A stretch of 6,124 nucleotides of DNA from contig JAAXXJ010000190.1 of the NCBI GenBank assembly GCA_013334545.1, forward strand, positions 1 through 6,124, read 5' to 3'. This DNA is from Nitrospirota bacterium (GTDB taxonomy: Bacteria; Nitrospirota; UBA9217). Below the pieces are notes generated by a model. That model made no database searches and was not told the origin of the DNA. It saw only the letters and a program-made list of their open reading frames with translations. Positions 6,000 to 6,124 of this stretch are shown here, one piece after another. Within the stretch, counting starts at the first letter, position 1; each line of letters begins with the position of its first letter. The position numbers were made by a program, and so were the translations under genes.

Positions 6000-6124
6000 T
6001 CAGTTCCCCCGGTCTTTCATCAGCGAACCGATGGACGTGTCGAATTTCTCCTGCTGTTTCATGAACTCCTTCAGGCTCGCCTTATCCTGTCCCTTGATAT
6101 GCGCCTTGATGGAGAGGGCTACCT
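6000..6124 (-). CDS. rpsA: 30S ribosomal protein S1, C-terminal end (5' partial)
   Basis: The last 40 codons of a minus-strand frame that enters from the right edge and ends with TGA at 6002-6000. It reads VALSIKAHIKGQDK, then SLKEFMKQQEK and ends SLMKDRGN. The opening 'ALSIKA' is the usual end of the last S1 RNA-binding domain (…KIxLSIKA), followed by a short charged tail. The neighbours sppA and ihfB are the standard partners of rpsA in this order, which supports the call. Only the tail is visible, so another protein ending in an S1 domain cannot be fully excluded. The stop is eight bases before the sppA ATG. Confidence 0.72.
   Translation of the reverse strand, partial: VALSIKAHIKGQDKASLKEFMKQQEKFDTSIGSLMKDRGN

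Overview
The window is a GC-rich piece of bacterial chromosome. It most resembles an anaerobic, cytochrome-rich lineage such as Desulfobacterota (Geobacter-like) or Nitrospirota. The reasons are a very haem-dense c-type cytochrome, a cytochrome b partner, a sensor kinase that appears to carry its own c-type haem site, and the gene order rpsA-sppA-ihfB/HU. The taxonomic call is inference. No mobile element, CRISPR array, tRNA or rRNA is visible.

Layout, left to right. (1) Positions 2-1336 (+) hold the 3' part of a multihaem cytochrome c gene. Its frame is open to the left edge, and the visible part has 13 CxxCH motifs arranged in a recognisable tandem repeat, followed by one C-terminal membrane helix. 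(2) 1376-2128 (+) encodes a four-helix dihaem cytochrome b of the formate dehydrogenase gamma / Ni-hydrogenase cytochrome b type. (3) A 134-base gap contains a plausible extended -10 promoter. (4) 2263-4071 (+) encodes a membrane histidine kinase (double-Cache-like sensor, HAMP, HisKA_3, HATPase_c), and 4074-4733 (+) encodes its NarL/FixJ-type response regulator. (5) Convergent to these, on the minus strand, lie the end of ribosomal protein S1 (6124-6000), a short-form signal peptide peptidase SppA (5991-5086) and an IHF-beta/HU-type DNA-bending protein (5057-4773). These three form a tight housekeeping operon.

How the genes may work together. The cytochrome c and cytochrome b look like a two-gene membrane electron-transfer module that exchanges electrons between the quinone pool and periplasmic haems. 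The adjacent kinase has a CxxCH haem c attachment motif inside its extracytoplasmic sensor domain, and its two cysteines are the only ones in that domain. The simplest reading is a redox- or gas-sensing two-component system that controls respiratory genes, possibly the neighbouring cytochromes. This haem-bearing sensor kinase beside a multihaem quinol-cytochrome module is the most interesting feature of the window.
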